Below, in pieces: positions 24,953 through 36,441 of a stretch of 64,000 nucleotides of DNA (position 1 is its first letter; the number at the start of each line of letters is the position of its first letter). Source of the stretch: Morinoia aosen (Eukaryota; Arthropoda; Malacostraca; Amphipoda; Talitridae). The stretch spans positions 52,827,602 to 52,891,601 of the forward strand of contig CM059563.1 in assembly GCA_030386875.1 (NCBI GenBank). Direction: 5' to 3'. Below the pieces are notes generated by a model. The model had not been told where the DNA came from, did not search any database, and saw only the letters and a program-made list of their open reading frames with translations. The translations under genes were made by a program, and so were the position numbers.

Positions 24953-26046
24953 ACGAACAACCTGCGCAAAAGAGGTGTCCCCGTCTCCTGCGTGTAACAA
25001 TAGCAAGATTGATGGAAATCTGTGAAACGAGATGAAAGTTGAATAAGAAAGTAAGTAGGACGAAAAAAGATAGTGGTGGAATGAAAAAGTTGGTTCGTCC
25101 AGAACTGAAAAAACTATTTTATTTCAATCACAAGAAGTCCATCCTAACCTTTACCTCAGGCGCTTCCATCTTTCCCAGGGACCGCTAACTCCCATGGGTA
25201 CTGTTGTCGTATCCATCTGAAAACATCCTTAACGAGTAATATTACCAATATTATTCCTGAGATTGTTAGTACGCGTCGGATGTTGCCAAATTTATTCCTG
25301 CGTTCTAAAAAAACGTCTAGTCGAAAGGGAATTATTAGTGTGGACAATGAGAAATGTAAAAAAACTTCAGGTATACACATTAGCTTCGGTAACTATCTCT
25401 TATTCATTTTTCTACAATGAGACGACACATTAGATCAAACCTGCGCACCTATTTATCTTTTTTTCACATATCTCTGCTATTGGAGATTATCAATCAAACT
25501 TTAGCGCACTTTTGGCAAATTTTCCATTTACAACACAAAAGTCGCAGCGCAAAAACATGTTGAAAACATCCAAAACGCGCCAGAGATGAAGCCTCTGGTT
25601 CGTTATCAGTAGCGCCTCGCTCGTCCAATAGCAGCGCGACAGCTCAGCAAATCACCTCCCACAAACTTTCATGAATTTTTCCCGTTTTTGCGCTGTTTGC
25701 CATCGTATTTTTTCCTTGTGACCGCCTCGCTGGGCTTCACGAGCGGTAGTTGTAACCCGTAACTGGGCGGGACAACGGTGCAAAGTTTGTTCCAGCAGAA
25801 AACGGACTACTTAGTAATTTAAATGATTTGATCCAAGAAATGTTCATGCGAGCTTTCAGAGCCGATGAATTCGGATCGAATTTACTGTTAATTGAGTCTT
25901 AAATTCTTTTTTTAAGAAATTTCTTTGCAAATGAGGATGACTGTTCACTCATATAGAAAATAACAGGACAACAGCAAAATTCCCCGCACTCTAGTTAGGA
26001 CATCGTCAATCGCAGTAGAATTCCGTACATTAATGGACGTGAGGTT
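24953..26046. other. Non-coding spacer
   Basis: A moderately GC-rich patch near 25560-25790 includes CGTCCAATAGCAGCG (one CCAAT box). I see no supported gene. Confidence 0.35.
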
Positions 26047-26265
26047 TTGATGCGTCGACCGTGATGATTTAAACTGAAGATCAATGTACGACTCAAATTC
26101 AATGTTAATTGCAGTAAGTAATCTTAAAAATAGCACACTTTAACTGGATCGTGCCTCATTTAGTTTGATGGATAAAAATTGACTTTATGACTATTGGTAG
26201 ATCAGCAGCATTCTGAAAGTTCCCGCCGCGTACAACGACAGCTCACATCGCGACCAGCTCGTTGA
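26047..26265 (+). mobile_element. TTAA-type MITE, family A, copy 2
   Basis: It shares with copy 3, about 600 bp downstream, TTTAAACTGAAG, CAATTTAA-type blocks, AACTGGATCGTGC, ATCAGCAGCAT and the CGCGACCAG right end. Both terminal repeats are diverged and no TTAA is preserved, so it is an older insertion than copy 3. Confidence 0.65.
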
Positions 26266-26651
26266 CCGCTGTGTCAGGTTGTGCGCAGCTTTGAAGCTAG
26301 AAACCCTCTCGTTTTTACCGTGATCAAAAAGTCACCTAACTGAGAAGTTCGACAAGAAACGAGACTTCTCAATTCCGCCCCTTCTCAAGCCCGCATTTTC
26401 TATTCCAAAGCTAGACATCTGAGCTTCTTGACCACGATGCACACTCCTCACAGCCAGTCTTCAAGAAACACATTTTGCATTACAATAAGTCCAGAACAGG
26501 CATCATCAACTCTGCCACGTGCCAAGAGAGCGTTTTGTGCTGTCTTTCAGAAAATTATTTTCTGTTTTTTTCTCAGTTAGCACCAACCCGATCAATTTTA
26601 TGCGGAACCGCAAGTGACACAGTGTCATGTAAAATTTATATTTTCAACATT

Positions 26652-26884
26652 TTAACACGTTGGCCGCAATGGATTAAACTGAAGTTCAATATTCAACTGA
26701 AATTTGAAATCAATTGTAGGAAGCAATTTTGAACATAACACAGCATTAACTGGATCATTGCATCATTTATTATGCTTTGATCAACTATTTATGGAAATTT
26801 AGTGGGTGGCTACTAGTCGGTCAGCAGCATTATGAAAGTCCCCTCCGTGACCACCGGTGGCTCACGTTGCGGTCAGAGTGTTAA
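26652..26884 (+). mobile_element. TTAA-bounded MITE, family A, copy 3 (233 bp)
   Basis: This copy is well preserved. The left end is TTAACACGTTGGCCGCAA. The reverse complement of the right end is TTAACACTCTGACCGCAACG. TTAA is present at both ends and a GACCACCGGTGGCTC palindrome lies just inside the right end. It has no coding capacity. It is the best reference for family A in the window. Confidence 0.8.
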
Positions 26885-28194
26885 ACTGAGCAGTTCATGT
26901 AATTTTTTTCTAGAGAATTGAACACAAAAACCTAATTAGTTCCGCCATAATATGTGCTTCATTGAAGCTCTTTAATTTTCAGCTTTTGGTTCGAATCATG
27001 CTGTCCATTTATTTTTAGTGTAACTTTGACTTGCCAAAATATACAACTCATAAGCCCAATTTTCGAGGCACAGAATAGGCAACTCTAAAGCTAAAAAACT
27101 TTATGAAGGTCAATAAGTAGCATTTTTTTAAGTTTAGGTTATTATTGTCATTATAATCATTATTAGCGTCAATAATTTGGTATAGTCAATTGGTTATTGT
27201 TCAAGTTAATTTGTTGTTATATTTCTCTCACATACTCTGAGAAGTAACTGCAGAACCTCCTTCCCAGTACTCAACGCACTCCTACTTAATTTGGTGAGTT
27301 GTGAGACTTTTCTTGTAGTAAATCTTCAGCTAAAAAATAGAGCTGCATTTCCATCTACCAGCATCAAGTTGAGCTTATTTTCTTTCGAAGAAAGTCTGAA
27401 CCTCGTGAAAGCCAAAAATTCCTCCACATTCATTTTTCTTCAACTTGCAACGTGGAAGTCTTTCTTCCCAAACTCGCAACTTGGTGCTCTTCCAAATAGA
27501 GGCAGTAACCTCATTTTGCATGCGAAGCCTCCTCTGTACGTGCCGGATTTTCAGGCGACTGCAGAAACAAACTAAAAAGCTTAATCTTTCCTGAAAGACG
27601 TAAGGACTACTCAGTCGAGACCGTCTTAACTCGGGTTTCTTTTGTTATGCGTCAGAGGCAAGGCTAAGAGTCTAAGCGTTTCAGGTGGGCGATCACGCGA
27701 GTTCTTAAAAAAAAATAAATGGAAAATGTTGCCTGAATTACGCCGAGGCATCTTGTCTTAATGGACACTGAGAGCGTGATGGTAAATATGCACTCACTTC
27801 ATTAGCGCGCTGCGGGAGCACGGCTCTCCGTCCGTGTTCCCTCAGTAACAACAACTTTATCTTGCGGGGTTTCATGAAAAATTTGGCTCATAGTTTTTGT
27901 GATTTTAGAATGTATGAAAGTCAAATTATTCATCCAATAAAATAATCATTGCAGGAGAAAGCGCCTCGAATTTGAAACCAACTTTGCAAAGGCTGAGAGG
28001 TTTAATTTAGATTATTTTGTCGATCAAATACGACGTAGTGCACAAACACGCACTGTGATGATTGAACCAGTAGAAAATTTGCTAGGGTATCATATTCACG
28101 ATTTATTTATCCTTCCGAAACTATATCCTAAAGCTTTATTTTGAGGCCTATATAAGCTCTTGAATAATTTACTTCCCAATTTTTAACCTTTCGA
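26885..28194. other. Non-coding spacer
   Basis: Unremarkable AT-rich sequence. A 94-codon frame at 27291-27575 lacks any recognisable motif and starts at a non-ATG codon. Confidence 0.4.
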
Positions 28195-29860
28195 AACAGT
28201 TCAAGTTCATCATGTGTTAAATTAAAAATAAATTCTCTCAACACTTTTATCGGAACACTGTCAATCATTAAAAAAGTAATACCTCCGTAGTCTATGAAAA
28301 GTAACGATCGAAACGTTGATTTTCATAGACTTCAGAGGTATAACTTTTTTGATGATTGACAGTGTTCCAGTAAAAATGTTGAGCGAATTTCTTTTCAATT
28401 TAACACGTGACGAACTTGAACTTGCACAAACATCATCTTCAGGCTGAAAATATACAGAAAATTTTTTTAGCCACATTGATAAAACGCAAATCTAATACCA
28501 AAGCTATAACAGACACAGGATGAAAGTTGAAAATCACATCACAAATAATTCCTATGACCAGAGACAAATTTTTACTAAAAGAATATGAATACACGAGACC
28601 AGGTAGCAGTATTGCACAACTGAAGCTGTTAATGGCACTAACGATAGGGGCGAAATGAACGATAGAGCGATTCCATCAAACTTCTTAGCTGCGATTCAAG
28701 AAAATAATTTTAGAGCAAAAATGTCATTTGAATTTTCGTTGGGAGCAGTTTTGAGTTTATGGATGTGTAACGCTTCTATTATTGGAATACGCTCTTTTTT
28801 AACAACATTAAATGAGATTTTTGTGTTAGGGTATGAATCTTTATTTGAAGGTTTGCAGCTATGGTCAATACGGAAACGATTAAAAATAGAACCGTGGCCA
28901 GTAACCGAACTTTGGGCAGTAACAATAATCCGATACTTAATCCCGCCATATTAATATTTATGAAAACCAAATGTACAAAAATTACAAAACTGATGAACGA
29001 GTTTCTGAGAACGGTGTCAAAACTTTCGTTATGCTAATAGACCCGGATACGACAATTAAAGTCTGTGTGTATTATAAAAATTGTAAAATCAGTGGCTATT
29101 TAGTATAAAATAGTATGTCTGCATCTAGGGTTAATGATATAGACAGAGCCAGTGTAATATACCAGTTTAAATGTGACAGAAGAGAATGTCTCTTAATAAA
29201 TGTTACATTGGCTTGACTAGGGTGACCCTGAAACAAAGATTAACCGCTCATAGGTATTAAGGTTCTATTTTAAACATTTCCGCATTGACCATAGCTGCAA
29301 GCCTTCAAATGAAGACCTAAACCCTAACACAAAAACCTCATATATGTAATGTCAAAAAGAGGATATCCAAATAATAGAAGCGTTAAACAGCCATAAACTT
29401 AATCCTGATCTCAAGAAAAACACAAATGACTTTTTTTGCTTCAAAATTATTTTCTAGACCCTCTGCTTAGAAGTTTGATGCAAACGTTCGATCGTTCATT
29501 TCATACCTATCATTAGTGCCATTATCTGTAGCTGTGCAATACTGCCACCTAGTCTCGTGTTTAAATTCTTGTAGGAGAAACTTCGTCTCCATTCATATAT
29601 TTTTTGGGCTGTGGTTTTCAACTTCCTAACTGTTTGTTAATTAAAGCTTAGGTGCTTGACTTGCATTTTTTTAATAACGTGAATAAAAAAGTGTTTTCTG
29701 TATATTTTAAGTCTGAAGATGATGTTTGTGCATCGAAACGTTTTTTGATAGACTAGAGAGGTATTACTTTGTTAATGGTTGACAGTGTTCCAATAAAAAA
29801 TGTGGAGTGAATTTCTTCTCAATTTAACATGTGATGAACTTGAGCGGCTGATGTAAGCGT
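28195..29860. repeat. Large fold-back (inverted repeat) element, arms about 650 and 600 bp
   Basis: The left segment 28427-28890 is the reverse complement of about 29262-29735 with roughly 80-85 percent identity. Matched anchors are ATACACGAGACC-GGTAGCAGTATTGCACA (left) and its complement near 29535-29563, CTATGGTCAATACGGAAA near 28860 and its complement near 29308, and the ATATACAGAAAA blocks. The outer part continues on both sides with AAGTTCATCA-GTGTTAAATT and GGAACACTGTCAA. The left arm contains an extra internal palindrome (about 28200-28435, centre near 28308). The spacer between the arms is about 370 bp. It has fold-back transposon architecture. I do not recognise the family. Confidence 0.85.
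29712..29742 (+). other. Hammerhead-ribozyme-like core motif in the fold-back arm
   Basis: CTGAAGA, then a short GATG/CATC hairpin, then GAAACG matches the general form CTGANGA - stem II - GAAA of a hammerhead core. Such motifs are known from Penelope-like and other retroelement repeats. I cannot close stems I and III around it, and one extra base sits before the hairpin, so activity is not supported. A related copy lies inverted in the left arm near 28427-28445 without the GAAA half. Confidence 0.25.
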
Positions 29861-30760
29861 GAACGCTAATTTTAGCTTTCACTGAAAGAAGGCTAACTTA
29901 TGTCTCAAACTTCAATTTGCACTCAGCTGAAAGTAAGTGGTGAAGTCAGACTTCTCCATAGCTAAATTAACAGTCCAACCATTTCTGTATTTGGTATTCA
30001 AAGTTACTTCCTGATATTCTCCGTCGCAAATAAGCAATTGAAATTTGTCAGAAGTCCCTATCAATAACAAATTCACTCTGTTGACTCGAATCACACATTA
30101 TTTTTTTGTGCGTTCACATGAAGGGTACTCTTCGGGATGTATTTTCCCTATTTTTCTGAAGTTTCTGAGTAGTTCTTTTTTGATTGCACGCTGAGAAGAT
30201 ATCAAAGCATCTCGTGTAGGAAAGACGTTTCTCTTACAAGCCGGTTGAGTTCTCGTGCGCAAAGGAAACTAGAGTTTCAAGTAAAAACTTCGGAAGGTCA
30301 AAGCTTTAAAATAACTTAGTCATGAGCCTGAGTCTTGCTTCTGGAGAACACAACAACTTAGTTTGCACGCCAAAACTTTAATAATTGGTTTTAACTTCTG
30401 TCAAAGCACAAAGAAAGGAGTTGTCAAAGTGCTTGGTGAGAAGCGACATTTTAGTTCACTGGTCTGAGAACTTTGGGAGGAGCCCTCGTAAGCTCCCTTT
30501 GCTTTGACAACTAAGATTAGCATGACTATTTAATGCGCTTTGCCTAGAAATTGTTGGGTGGCCCCCAAGTGGTAAGTACAAATGTTACCTGATGTACTCA
30601 ATCTGAGCATAGTTTGTACGAAAGATAATTTTAAAATTTTCCCTCTAATCTGATCGAGGTTACTGTTGAGATATAAAAGGCTAAACTACGGTAATTAAAA
30701 TTTTCAATTCGAAATAGATGAAAAATTCTGTGAGCAAATTGGAGGGAGAATGTTATTACG
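29861..30760. other. Non-coding spacer
   Basis: AT-rich. A few short inverted words around TCAAAGCAC occur near 30400-30510. No gene is supported. Confidence 0.4.
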
Positions 30761-31012
30761 TTAAGACGTTCACCGAATATTAAGTCACATGTGTACCAAT
30801 AGGTAAATTGTCCATTTATATACCGGTATAAATGAATAGTATTTTTATCTGTTTCGCCACCTATTTAAAAACTTATCCCAGGTGACATATCATCGTGCAA
30901 TAGTATTTTTCATTTTTATTATAACGAATAACAATTTATTTGAGCAGAAAAGTCGATTTTCCCATTCTGCTACTCCCAACCAAAAAAAGCAACCGTAAGG
31001 TGAACGCGTTAA
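30761..31012 (+). mobile_element. TTAA-bounded MITE, family B, copy 2 (252 bp)
   Basis: The left end is TTAAGACGTTCACCGAAT. The right end is GTAAGGTGAACGCGTTAA, giving inverted repeats TTAA-N-(A/G)CGTTCACC. The interior matches copy 1 at 22392-22678 (GGTAAATTG, ATCTGTTT, CGTGCAATAGTATTTT, TTTGAGCAG-AAAGTCGATTTTCC, ATTCTGC). It directly abuts a family A element and shares its right TTAA. Confidence 0.78.
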
Positions 31013-31207
31013 CCGTCATGTGAACCACCGGTGGTACACGGAGGGAATTTTCAAAATGCTGCTGACCGACCAGTAGTCACAAACTCAATTTTCATGAATA
31101 CTTAATCAAAGCTAAATGTTAGCACGATCCAGTTAATGTTCGCTATTTGCAAAATTACCTGCTGTAACTGACTTTAAATTTAAGCTCAATATTGAATTTT
31201 AATTTAA
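31009..31207 (-). mobile_element. TTAA-bounded MITE, family A, copy 4 (inverted)
   Basis: In reverse orientation it carries ACCACCGGTGGTACACGGAG, ATGCTGCTGACCGACCAGTA, CAAAGCTAAAT, CACGATCCAGTTAATG and the ACTTTAAATTTAAG block. It begins at the TTAA that ends the family B copy and stops at the TTAA that begins copy 5. The distal terminal repeat is shortened. Confidence 0.75.
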
Positions 31208-31429
31208 CACTTTGACTGCAACTTGCGCCACCGGTGGAATACGGAGGTAATTTTCACAATGCTGCTGACCGACCAGTAATCGCAAACTAATATTTCAAAA
31301 ATACTTAATCAAAGCTAAATCAAGGCACGATCCAGTTCATGTTTGGTATTTTCAAAATAGTTTACAATTGACTTTAAATTTAAGTTTGGCATTGAACTTA
31401 ATATTTAGTAGTCGCAGTCAAAGTGTTAA
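31204..31429 (-). mobile_element. TTAA-bounded MITE, family A, copy 5 (inverted, 226 bp)
   Basis: It starts TTAACACTTTGACTGCAACT and ends GTCGCAGTCAAAGTGTTAA, giving inverted repeats of about 16 bp with TTAA at both ends. The interior is about 80 percent identical to copy 4. Together with the two preceding elements it forms a 669-bp run of three TTAA elements without intervening DNA. Confidence 0.82.
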
Positions 31430-31465
31430 CTCATGGCAGTTAAAATGTTAAAATATTTGGCTGTC

Positions 31466-31580
31466 GATTTGGACCATGCCCTCATGATGGGTAAGATCTA
31501 TGTTTGGATCATACCTTCTATTGGGTCATACACGCTGTTTGGTTCGGATAACTTGTATCATACCCTCATAATGTTTATTT
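31466..31580. repeat. Decayed 35-bp tandem repeat, about 3 units
   Basis: Blocks starting TTTGGACCATGCCCTC, TTTGGATCATACCTTC and TTTGGTTCGG lie 35-36 bases apart and share GGGT and ATCATACCCTC words. They are weakly conserved. Confidence 0.3.
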
Positions 31581-31729
31581 TTTCCAATATCATGGAGACT
31601 CCATGGATATTGTTGCCAAGGAAGTAAGGATGCTCGTATACACCGTCTCAAGTTCCGTACTCTAACCTTAGCGGAATTGCTTGTCAGTAATTTTCGGCAG
31701 TGGTTTAGGAGAGTTCTTACACTAGTATA

Positions 31730-32087
31730 CAGGTTGTTTCTGTTTTTATGTACATATTTTCACCACACAGAGAAAAATTTAAAATAGAGCAATTTTCTCA
31801 ATTGACAAAAACCTCAAAACTTCTTCTTTTTCGAGAAATAATGACCCGAAATAATTTTAGATTCCCGTACGAATAGACTTACAATGCAGCCAACGAGTAA
31901 AATTGAACTTCTTGGGCAGACAGTTGGCGTGCGCTTTAGCCTATTCCTACGGGAATCTAAAATTATTTCAGGTCATCATTTCTCGAAGGTCACTTCGAGG
32001 TTTTGTTACTTATGAAAATAGTTTTATTTTGCATTTTTCCGAATGTGGTGAAAATACAGTACGTACCTCAAAAACAGAAGCAGCCTG
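31730..32087. mobile_element. Palindromic MITE, family C (358 bp)
   Basis: The outer repeats are CAGGTTGTTTCTGTTTTT (left) and CAGGCTGCTTCTGTTTTTGA (reverse complement of the right end). The inverted pairing continues inward through TTTTCACCACA and GATTCCCGTA for about 150 bases per arm around a loop near 31886-31950. The CAGG start preceded by TA suggests a Tc1/mariner-like MITE, but no TA follows the right end, so the superfamily is open. It has no coding capacity. Confidence 0.8.
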
Positions 32088-33508
32088 TGAATTGCATCAA
32101 GACCAAAACAATACATCTCTAGATTCGTTCGTTTTTTGCAATTCTTTGGAAATGACACACTAGTGGAATATTAAATTGTAAAAACACATGTTGCTTTAAT
32201 GTTATTTTTTATCCGAAAAATTGTAATCATTCGCTATACGCAACACATAGTTCAAATAATTTTTCCATTCAAACGCTGCGCCTTCGACTAATTTCCTTCT
32301 TTTACGAACTGTACGGCAAGCTATCTCAGTTATAGCGAAATATTTTTCCTCTACGGGTATAATTCAAAACAATTGTCGTCAATGCACCTGAACCGAACTT
32401 AGATTATAATATCAAAGTTATTTCGGAGTGATATTGATTCCATGTTGTTTATTTAAAATATGATGCTGAACGAATGAAATTGATTGAAATTGGAAGAACA
32501 TTTCTCCTTAATTGAAAATTGTCTAACTCTTTTTACAGCAAACGAAGTTTTGCGATTAGTGTACTCAATTTTCTGGATACATTCGCGAAAATCATAGTTA
32601 AGAAAACTAAACTGACATTCGTATGAATAATTTCATTGAAGTTCTCAAGCTCCAAAATACACGCCCTAGATACAAATTTTATTATGACGGGAATTTTTTA
32701 AGCTCGCTGTGGGAGCTGGCTCCAGCAATCGAATGAAAATTCTTTTGCTTTATGCAAGAAATTTTATTTTATTTGAGCACCATTTGTCGGCTATGAATAT
32801 ATTACGGAAGGGCAATTTCGCGAGAATTGCATTACGCTTCTCAATCTTGGCAGCCGAAGCGTAGGTTGTAGCTAGGTCATCGACATGAATTTGGAGGAGC
32901 GGTTGTGCATCTCGTGCATCGTCGCAAGTCTTGAAATTTCTCGACTCGAATGTTTGCAAGGGAATTGCATCCCATTTTTTGTTTCCAAGAGATGGAATTT
33001 AGCGTTTCATTGTGATAACTCAAAAACTGTGCTCTTTGTTCCCATAACATAAACTAAAGTTTTTCCGTCTCTTGAAAATATCGACTAACGATCAGTGAAT
33101 TTAGGCGTAATTTATTTCGCTAATTTGAGAAAAATTCAGCAAACACAAATACATTGTTCTCCTGTATTTGATCGATAGACTAGGGGGTCTAATGAAGGAT
33201 TACGTCACGCGAAGCCAATTGATGCAGCCAATCCCATGTCTGGGAACGAGTATGTGTTGGCATGCCATTAGCTATGCTACAAATAACGCAGGGTGTGCTG
33301 GCAACGCATGCACACACTACGAACAACGGACAATTATTGATAATCCACTGATCATAATTGATATTTGTGAACATTGTGAACATGAACATATCCCAAAACG
33401 TTTCATGTGCACGAGTTTTAAACTGGAAAAAAATATATAAGCCATTAGAGAAATGATACATTTAGAACAATCACCTAGTAGGATGAAATTTAAAAAATAT
33501 AAACAATA
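32088..33508. other. Non-coding spacer
   Basis: AT-rich. A 69-codon minus-strand frame (32750-32959) reads smoothly but carries no motif I know and is of chance length. Confidence 0.4.
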
Positions 33509-33676
33509 GCTCAGTGAGTATAGAAACATCAAAGTTCAAAGAAATAACTTGGTGAGTATATATAGAACCCTTGATCTTAAAACAACTCAGTGAGCGTAGA
33601 AACACTAAAGTTCAAAGAAATAACTTAGAGAGCACAAAAACCATGATGTTCGAACAACATCTCAGTGTGTTCAGAA
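33509..33676. repeat. 38-bp minisatellite with 76-bp higher-order period
   Basis: Four blocks of 37-38 bp (CTCAGTGAG-ATAGAAAC-TCAAAGTTCAAAGAAATAAC and relatives) show first-to-third and second-to-fourth similarity greater than between neighbours. The effective period is therefore about 76 bp. Confidence 0.75.
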
Positions 33677-36047
33677 TCTACTCATTGCCACACTACAACT
33701 GAGTGATGCCAGCGAGTGATGACAGACCACTGGAAACAATCCTAAGTGTTCCACCTCCACTGCACAGCAGGAAACTCGTCGAGGAGATTTGGTTGAGTGC
33801 ATTTGAAGCAAATTAATTCTGGTGTTGAAACCATTTTGCAGGACGCATTCTAGCTTGTCAGTCTGCAACCAGCCGTGTTGTCGAGCACGAGGCAGAGCTC
33901 ACTTGCGAAAGTGGATGCTAAATTCGTCTTTAGGTTTGTGAAATGGTGCTCAAAAAAGTCTTTGGGTAAAGTAATTTCACGCTATTTTGAAAATTTGGTA
34001 ATGTTACTTTTGCTGGGGTGTGTTTTGGATACTGTGGAGACAGAGTTTACTAGACCTCGTTTACTTAGTCTCGATTCCCTTTAATACAAGTCCCACGCAT
34101 TCAAATAGAGTTGTAATTAAACCTGATGCCTTTTGGTTGTTTTTTAATTCGTCCTTTTTTCTCGATTCTCAGTAAGAAAAGTCCCTCGCCTACATATAGA
34201 GTGGGAATTACAACAGACAGTTTTTGATTTGCTTTTTTAATTCGTCCATTTACTTCCGAGTAAATTTTGTTACTGGAACTAGTTGAGATTCAAATGACTT
34301 CGTCTTAGAATGTTCATGTATTTAATATCTTTCTCTTCACAATTATTTGAAATGAAAATTCTGATTTATTTTCAAAAACTTTGCTCGTGGTTCAATTTAA
34401 TTTTTTTGGGATTGAGAAATTGAATCACTATTTATGGTCCAGCGTCTAGGATTTACATCGCAAATGTTTGTCCCAAATTACCTTTCATAATGGCTTTGTC
34501 GTACTTTCGATGCGATAAACAATTATACAATAGATGTATTAAAATTTTTCTCTTCTCATTCTTAAGACTAAGTGGGAGGACTCATATAACTAAAGAAATT
34601 CAAAATAACAGAGCCCGTTTTAATTTTCGGTTATTCAAACATTCAAATAAATTTACGCAAAAGAAGAAATGCTCGTTCGTCATTCTCAGCGAAAGAAGCA
34701 TTGCCTCCAAACTTATACCCGGCAAAAGTGCCGGCATGGCTGCCAACTAAGTGAAATTTCAGGCTGACCCGCTCTTTATTTTCCCTCCAGCCAGGACCTC
34801 GCCAGCGCTGAGAAATGCAAACTTGAACATGCTCACAAAGGTGCGGTGGCACGTACCGACGCTCATAACCTGAACACTTTTCCCCCAGGATTTCAATCAG
34901 ACTCGCATGAAAGTCTGATCTCAAACGTGCAGAATCAGGGAAGAAGTGAGCGCGCATCTGCTCGGTAATTTTGTGAGTCTGACAAGCGAGTAATGGACGG
35001 ATGCATCTTGCATATTAATAACGATCTTACAAAGGGAAATTCCGTGTGCAAATATAAGAAGCTTGCATTTTCGACGCTTGTTTGGATAAGCGTTTTCACT
35101 TTATCATTTTTTACTAGTTTATTGATGCAAGATTTACAGGTTATACGATTTATTTGGAGATGTACAGAGGAGAAATTTATCGTCGCGTGTTCTGTTCTAC
35201 AAAAAATTGAGCCTAGAGCTAAAAGCTTTCTTTTTACATCGGTAACTTTATTAGTGGTCTCCATTTGAAATAGGCCTTAAATTAAATACATATGCTTGGT
35301 TATTATATCTACTATATTTGTACACCATTAAATTCTTTATTTAAAATAGTGTCAGCAAATTACCCTTCTTATCACCGTCATACGGTCAATATCCTTAATT
35401 TAAGTGCTCAAATAAGTAACTATTGCGTGCAAAGAAAGCTAAAAAAGCTCACCATCAAGTTTGTGTGCATGAATTTGTGCTTGACTGCGCGCCACGTGCA
35501 ATAATTTATTTGAACCTGTGACCTGGCTGAGACTTCACGCCGACGCAATATACATCGCTTGAAACTGAAGAGGATTTATCGAACGTTTATGACACTGCAA
35601 GATGTACCTGCTCTGAATTAATTTGCATATATTTTAGTTATTAAAATGAAATTTCATACGCACACTTTTTATTCAAAATGTAAACGCATAATATTTAAAA
35701 TTAATGAGTCACGTTTTAAAGTCTAAAAATCTTCGAGGAAACCATAACTCTCGGAACGACGGGTTTCGACGCGATAATTTATCTTCAGAAAATGAAATTT
35801 CCTTACAAATTCTGGGCTTGTCGTAAAATAAGAGGTGCTCATCATTAGAATTGATTAAAACAATCCTCGAAGAACCAAGATCGTCGTCTGGCTCAATGTA
35901 ACAGGCCATTTACCGCCGGGAAAGGAGCATTCCGATTGCCTTATCTTGGGCACTGCGAGCTAAAAGAGACTTGGTCCGACGGCCTCGTCGTGAAGGAGTG
36001 AGACTGATGCTGGCAATGCGCTAGGGAGGATTCCTACGAAGCTCTTC
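33677..36047. other. Non-coding spacer
   Basis: Only short, overlapping open frames are seen (for example 34490-35268 on both strands). None has recognisable features. Confidence 0.4.
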
Positions 36048-36050
36048 GAT

Positions 36051-36441
36051 TGAATGCATCCGTACGTTTTTGTCTGGATCAAATGCATCCGTATGTTTTT
36101 GTCTGGATCAAATGCATCCGTACGTTTTTGTCTGGATCAAATGCATCCGTATGTTTTTGTCTGGATCAAATGCATCCGTATGTTTTTGTCTGGATCAAAT
36201 GCATCCGTACGTTTTTGTCTGGATCAAATGCATTCGCACATTTTTGTCTGGATCAAATACAACCGTACGTTTTTGTCTGGATTAAATGCATTCGCATATT
36301 TTTGTCTGGATCAAATACATCCGTACGTTTTTGTCTGGATCAAATACATTCGCCCGTTTTTGTCTGGATCAAATACATCCGCACGTTTTTGTCAGAATCA
36401 AATACATACGTACGTTTTCGTGTAGATCAAATACATCCGAA
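36051..36441. repeat. 29-bp minisatellite, about 13 units, stop-free in all plus frames
   Basis: The unit ATGCATCCGTACGTTTTTGT followed by CTGGATCAA is repeated with high identity on the left (GTACG/GTATG variants) and more change on the right (ATACATTCGC variants). With 29 bp per unit and no stop in any plus frame, three overlapping open frames cycle through all readings with a 29-residue super-repeat. That explains the apparent 156-codon frame without a gene. Confidence 0.96.

Noticed and set aside
28655-28970. Overlapping 99- and 63-codon frames in the fold-back arm
   Set aside because: Both strands are open over a repeat arm, the other arm does not keep the frame, and the hydrophobic minus-strand peptide matches no family I know.
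29700-29760. Complete hammerhead ribozyme
   Set aside because: Only the core-like words and a short stem II are visible. Stems I and III could not be closed.
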